Source of the DNA: Chitinophagaceae bacterium
GTDB lineage: Bacteria; Bacteroidota; Bacteroidia; Chitinophagales; Chitinophagaceae
Assembly: GCA_947481355.1 (NCBI GenBank)
Contig: CANKGM010000080.1
Span: forward strand, 1-7,915
Reading direction: 5' to 3'
Length of the DNA stretch: 7,915 nt
The notes under the pieces are model-generated. The model was not told where the DNA came from and did no database searches. It saw nothing but the letters and a program-made list of their open reading frames with translations. This document shows, one piece after another, positions 6,033 through 7,915 of this stretch. The first letter of the stretch is position 1. Each line of letters starts with the position of its first letter. Position numbers and translations under genes: made by a program.

Positions 6033-6299
6033 TGGTATTTTCATTTTGGATAAAAGCGAAGGAATTTTTGCCATTTTCGTGCTGAGCTGTTTGATGAGTC
6101 TAAATAATTATTTGTAAATAATTATTAATCAATTACTTATAAATGATATCAGGTTTGTAAAAGGTAAAACTCATTGAAGTAATATAAAAGTAACTTAGCC
6201 CTCTGATTTCGTAAAAATAATAGGGATTTTATCATATTTTACTCGAAATTTGCAGTCTGTCTTTATAATCAGTTAAACTATCTTAATAATTCGTTGAAA
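6033..6299. promoter_or_regulatory. Intergenic leader region upstream of leuC
   Basis: This AT-rich gap must hold the leuCD promoter. A -7-like GAAATTTG at 6245-6252 differs from TAnnTTTG in one base, but no TTTG or TTG lies at the right distance upstream. I see no leucine-rich leader peptide, T-box-like structure or strong attenuator hairpin. The only structured element is the tandem repeat at 6101-6126. No clear terminator for the CotH gene is visible either. Confidence 0.35.
6101..6126. repeat. Tandem near-palindromic 12-bp direct repeat
   Basis: TAAATAATTATT occurs at 6101-6112 and again at 6115-6126, separated by TG. Each copy contains the palindrome AATAATTATT, so the pair can also be read as an extended inverted repeat. 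It lies about 170 bp upstream of leuC and 70 bp after the CotH gene. It could be a protein-binding site or simply AT-rich low-complexity sequence; no function can be assigned. Confidence 0.4.
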
Positions 6300-7706
6300 A
6301 TGAGTAAAAATCCTCAAACATTGTTTGATAAAGTGTGGGATGCACATGTTGTACAAAAAATTGCAGATGGGCCAGATGTATTATTCATCGACCGCCATTT
6401 CATTCATGAAGTAACTAGTCCAGTTGCATTTCTTGGCTTAAAAAACAGGAATGTTGATGTGATGTTTCCTGAAAAAACCTTTGCAACGGCTGATCATAAT
6501 ACCCCAACAATAAACCAGCATCTTCCTGTAGGTGATCCGTTGTCTGCCAATCAGCTCAAAGCGTTGGAAGAAAACACGGCTAAATATGGTATTTCTCATT
6601 GGGGTTTAAATAATCCCAAAAATGGTATTGTGCATGTAGTTGGTCCAGAGAATGGTATTACACTTCCTGGTATGACCATTGTTTGTGGAGATTCACATAC
6701 CTCAACGCATGGTGCGTTTGGATGTATTGCCTTTGGTATTGGAACATCTGAAGTGGAAATGGTACTTGCTTCTCAGTGTATCATGCAGCCAAAGCCCAAA
6801 AAGATGCGTATCAACGTCCATGGAAGTATGCAAAAAGGTGTTACGCCAAAGGATGTTGTTCTTTATATTATTGCTAAGCTGACTGCAGCTGGTGCAACGG
6901 GTTATTTTGTAGAATTTGCTGGCTCTGTATTTGAAAGCATGAGCATGGAGGGCCGGATGACCGTTTGTAATATGAGTATTGAAATGGGGGCACGTGGCGG
7001 TATGATTGCCCCTGATGAGACTACGTTTCAATACATCAAAGGCAGAGAGAAGGCTCCTAAAGGGGACGCGTGGGATGAGGCACTAGCCTATTGGAAAACA
7101 TTAAAAACGGATGATGATTCTGTTTTTGACATTGAGTATAATTTTGAAGGTGCTGATATTGAGCCAATGATTACCTATGGCACAAATCCTGGAATGGGAA
7201 TTGGAATTTCACATGCTATTCCAACCGGTGCTGATATGGAGTCGGGTAAGGCGAGCTATGCTAAATCACTTAGCTACATGGGATTCAAAGAAGACGAACC
7301 TATGTTGGGTAAAAAGATCGACTATGTTTTCATAGGAAGCTGTACCAATGGCCGAATTGAAGATTTTAGGGCATTTGCTTCCATTATAAAGGGAAGAAAA
7401 AAAGCGGATAATGTAACGGCTTGGGTTGTTCCTGGTTCACATGTTGTTGAGCAACAAATTAAAGATGAAGGAATTTTAGATATTCTTACTGAAGCAGGTT
7501 TTGAACTTCGTCAACCAGGTTGTTCTGCATGCCTTGCTATGAATGATGATAAAATTCCTGTCGGTAAGTATGCAGTGAGTACAAGTAATCGAAATTTTGA
7601 AGGTCGACAAGGTCCTGGTGCTAGAACACTTCTAGCAAGTCCATTGGTTGCCGCAGCTGCAGCCGTTACCGGAGTAATCACTGACCCTAGAACCTTAATC
7701 GGATAA
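6300..7706 (+). CDS. leuC: 3-isopropylmalate dehydratase large subunit
   Basis: The 468-residue product is the [4Fe-4S] subunit of isopropylmalate isomerase, which converts 2-isopropylmalate to 3-isopropylmalate in leucine biosynthesis in the cytosol together with LeuD. The aconitase-family motifs are all present: TADHNTPT near 63, GDSHTSTHGAFG near 130, and GSCTNGR with C348 plus PGCSAC with C408 and C411, the three cluster ligands matching E. coli C347, C407 and C410. The C-terminal SNRNFEGRQG loop is intact. Length is standard (E. coli 466). I chose the ATG at 6300 because relatives begin Met-Ser-Lys just before TLFDKVWDAHVV; a TTG at 6294 would add only Met-Lys. No Shine-Dalgarno motif is visible. 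It leads a leuCD operon with a 12-nt gap to leuD. Confidence 0.98.
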   Translation: MSKNPQTLFDKVWDAHVVQKIADGPDVLFIDRHFIHEVTSPVAFLGLKNRNVDVMFPEKTFATADHNTPTINQHLPVGDPLSANQLKALEENTAKYGISHWGLNNPKNGIVHVVGPENGITLPGMTIVCGDSHTSTHGAFGCIAFGIGTSEVEMVLASQCIMQPKPKKMRINVHGSMQKGVTPKDVVLYIIAKLTAAGATGYFVEFAGSVFESMSMEGRMTVCNMSIEMGARGGMIAPDETTFQYIKGREKAPKGDAWDEALAYWKTLKTDDDSVFDIEYNFEGADIEPMITYGTNPGMGIGISHAIPTGADMESGKASYAKSLSYMGFKEDEPMLGKKIDYVFIGSCTNGRIEDFRAFASIIKGRKKADNVTAWVVPGSHVVEQQIKDEGILDILTEAGFELRQPGCSACLAMNDDKIPVGKYAVSTSNRNFEGRQGPGARTLLASPLVAAAAAVTGVITDPRTLIG

Positions 7707-7718
7707 AAAAATAAAAAA

Positions 7719-7915
7719 ATGGCTTACGATAAATTTACAGTTTTAAATAGCACAGCAGTTCCATTGCCCATTGAAAATGTGGATACAGATCAAATTATTC
7801 CAGCTCGATTTTTAAAAGCAACAAAGAGAGAAGGATTTGGAGATAATTTATTTCGTGATTGGAGATATAATGCAGACGATACTCCAAAGGACGATTTTGT
7901 ATTGAACAATTCAAT
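7719..7915 (+). CDS. leuD: 3-isopropylmalate dehydratase small subunit (partial, runs off the window)
   Basis: The first 65 residues and part of the next codon are present. They begin MAYDKFTVLNSTAVPLP and contain the LeuD signature VDTDQIIPARFLK (about residues 22-34), followed by GFGDNLFRDWRY. LeuD is the small subunit of isopropylmalate isomerase and carries the swivelling domain that recognises the substrate. The complete protein is usually about 195-200 residues, so roughly two thirds lies beyond 7915. It starts 12 nt after the leuC stop in an A-rich spacer with no Shine-Dalgarno motif, and the two genes are almost certainly co-transcribed and translated for complex assembly. Confidence 0.96.
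   Translation, partial: MAYDKFTVLNSTAVPLPIENVDTDQIIPARFLKATKREGFGDNLFRDWRYNADDTPKDDFVLNNS

Noticed and set aside
6702..7031. 109-codon minus-strand open frame within leuC
   Set aside because: It is the reverse complement of a highly conserved leuC region; its Cys and His richness comes from the opposite strand's codons and is not a zinc motif.

Overview
The window looks like chromosomal DNA of a Bacteroidota bacterium, probably a Cytophagales- or Chitinophagales-like lineage, though rank below phylum is a guess. Supporting signs are AT-rich sequence, near absence of Shine-Dalgarno motifs (A-rich leaders instead), a Bacteroidota-type promoter (TTTG, 20 bp, TAAATTTG), and a secreted protein ending in a type IX secretion (T9SS) sorting domain. 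No transposase, integrase, phage gene or CRISPR array is visible.

Positions 1-375 hold no credible protein gene but contain a compact RNA locus on the plus strand: a textbook Bacteroidota promoter (202-233), a tRNA-Cys-like gene (254-324) and a strong Rho-independent terminator (351-374). The tRNA has an intact elbow and T arm and the Cys discriminator T73. Its anticodon loop carries AA where canonical tRNA-Cys has TG, giving A33 and anticodon ACA, and its acceptor stem has two mismatches. This is the most unusual item in the window.

Four minus-strand genes follow, transcribed from 2767 down to 391: an exported Rieske [2Fe-2S] protein, a four-helix His-containing membrane protein resembling cytochrome b561, a secreted YceI-family protein, and an AlkD-type DNA alkylation repair protein. 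The first three are tightly packed (39 nt and 3 nt gaps) and look like one cell-envelope redox operon, reminiscent of the E. coli yceJ-yceI pair (b561-like plus YceI) with a Rieske protein added. The alkD-like gene follows after 55 nt and may be co-transcribed without being functionally linked.

Plus-strand genes start after a 157-184 bp divergent intergenic region: a small stand-alone glycogen-binding-like (CBM48/early-set) protein, a CorA-family divalent metal transporter with an intact GMN motif, and a large secreted CotH-kinase-like protein with a T9SS C-terminal domain and no ATG at its apparent start. A 260 bp AT-rich intergenic region leads to leuC and the start of leuD, the two subunits of isopropylmalate isomerase in leucine biosynthesis. 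leuD runs off the end of the window.

Most genes here are ordinary for the phylum. The items most worth a second look are the aberrant tRNA-Cys-like locus with its own promoter and terminator, and the Rieske/b561-like/YceI operon.
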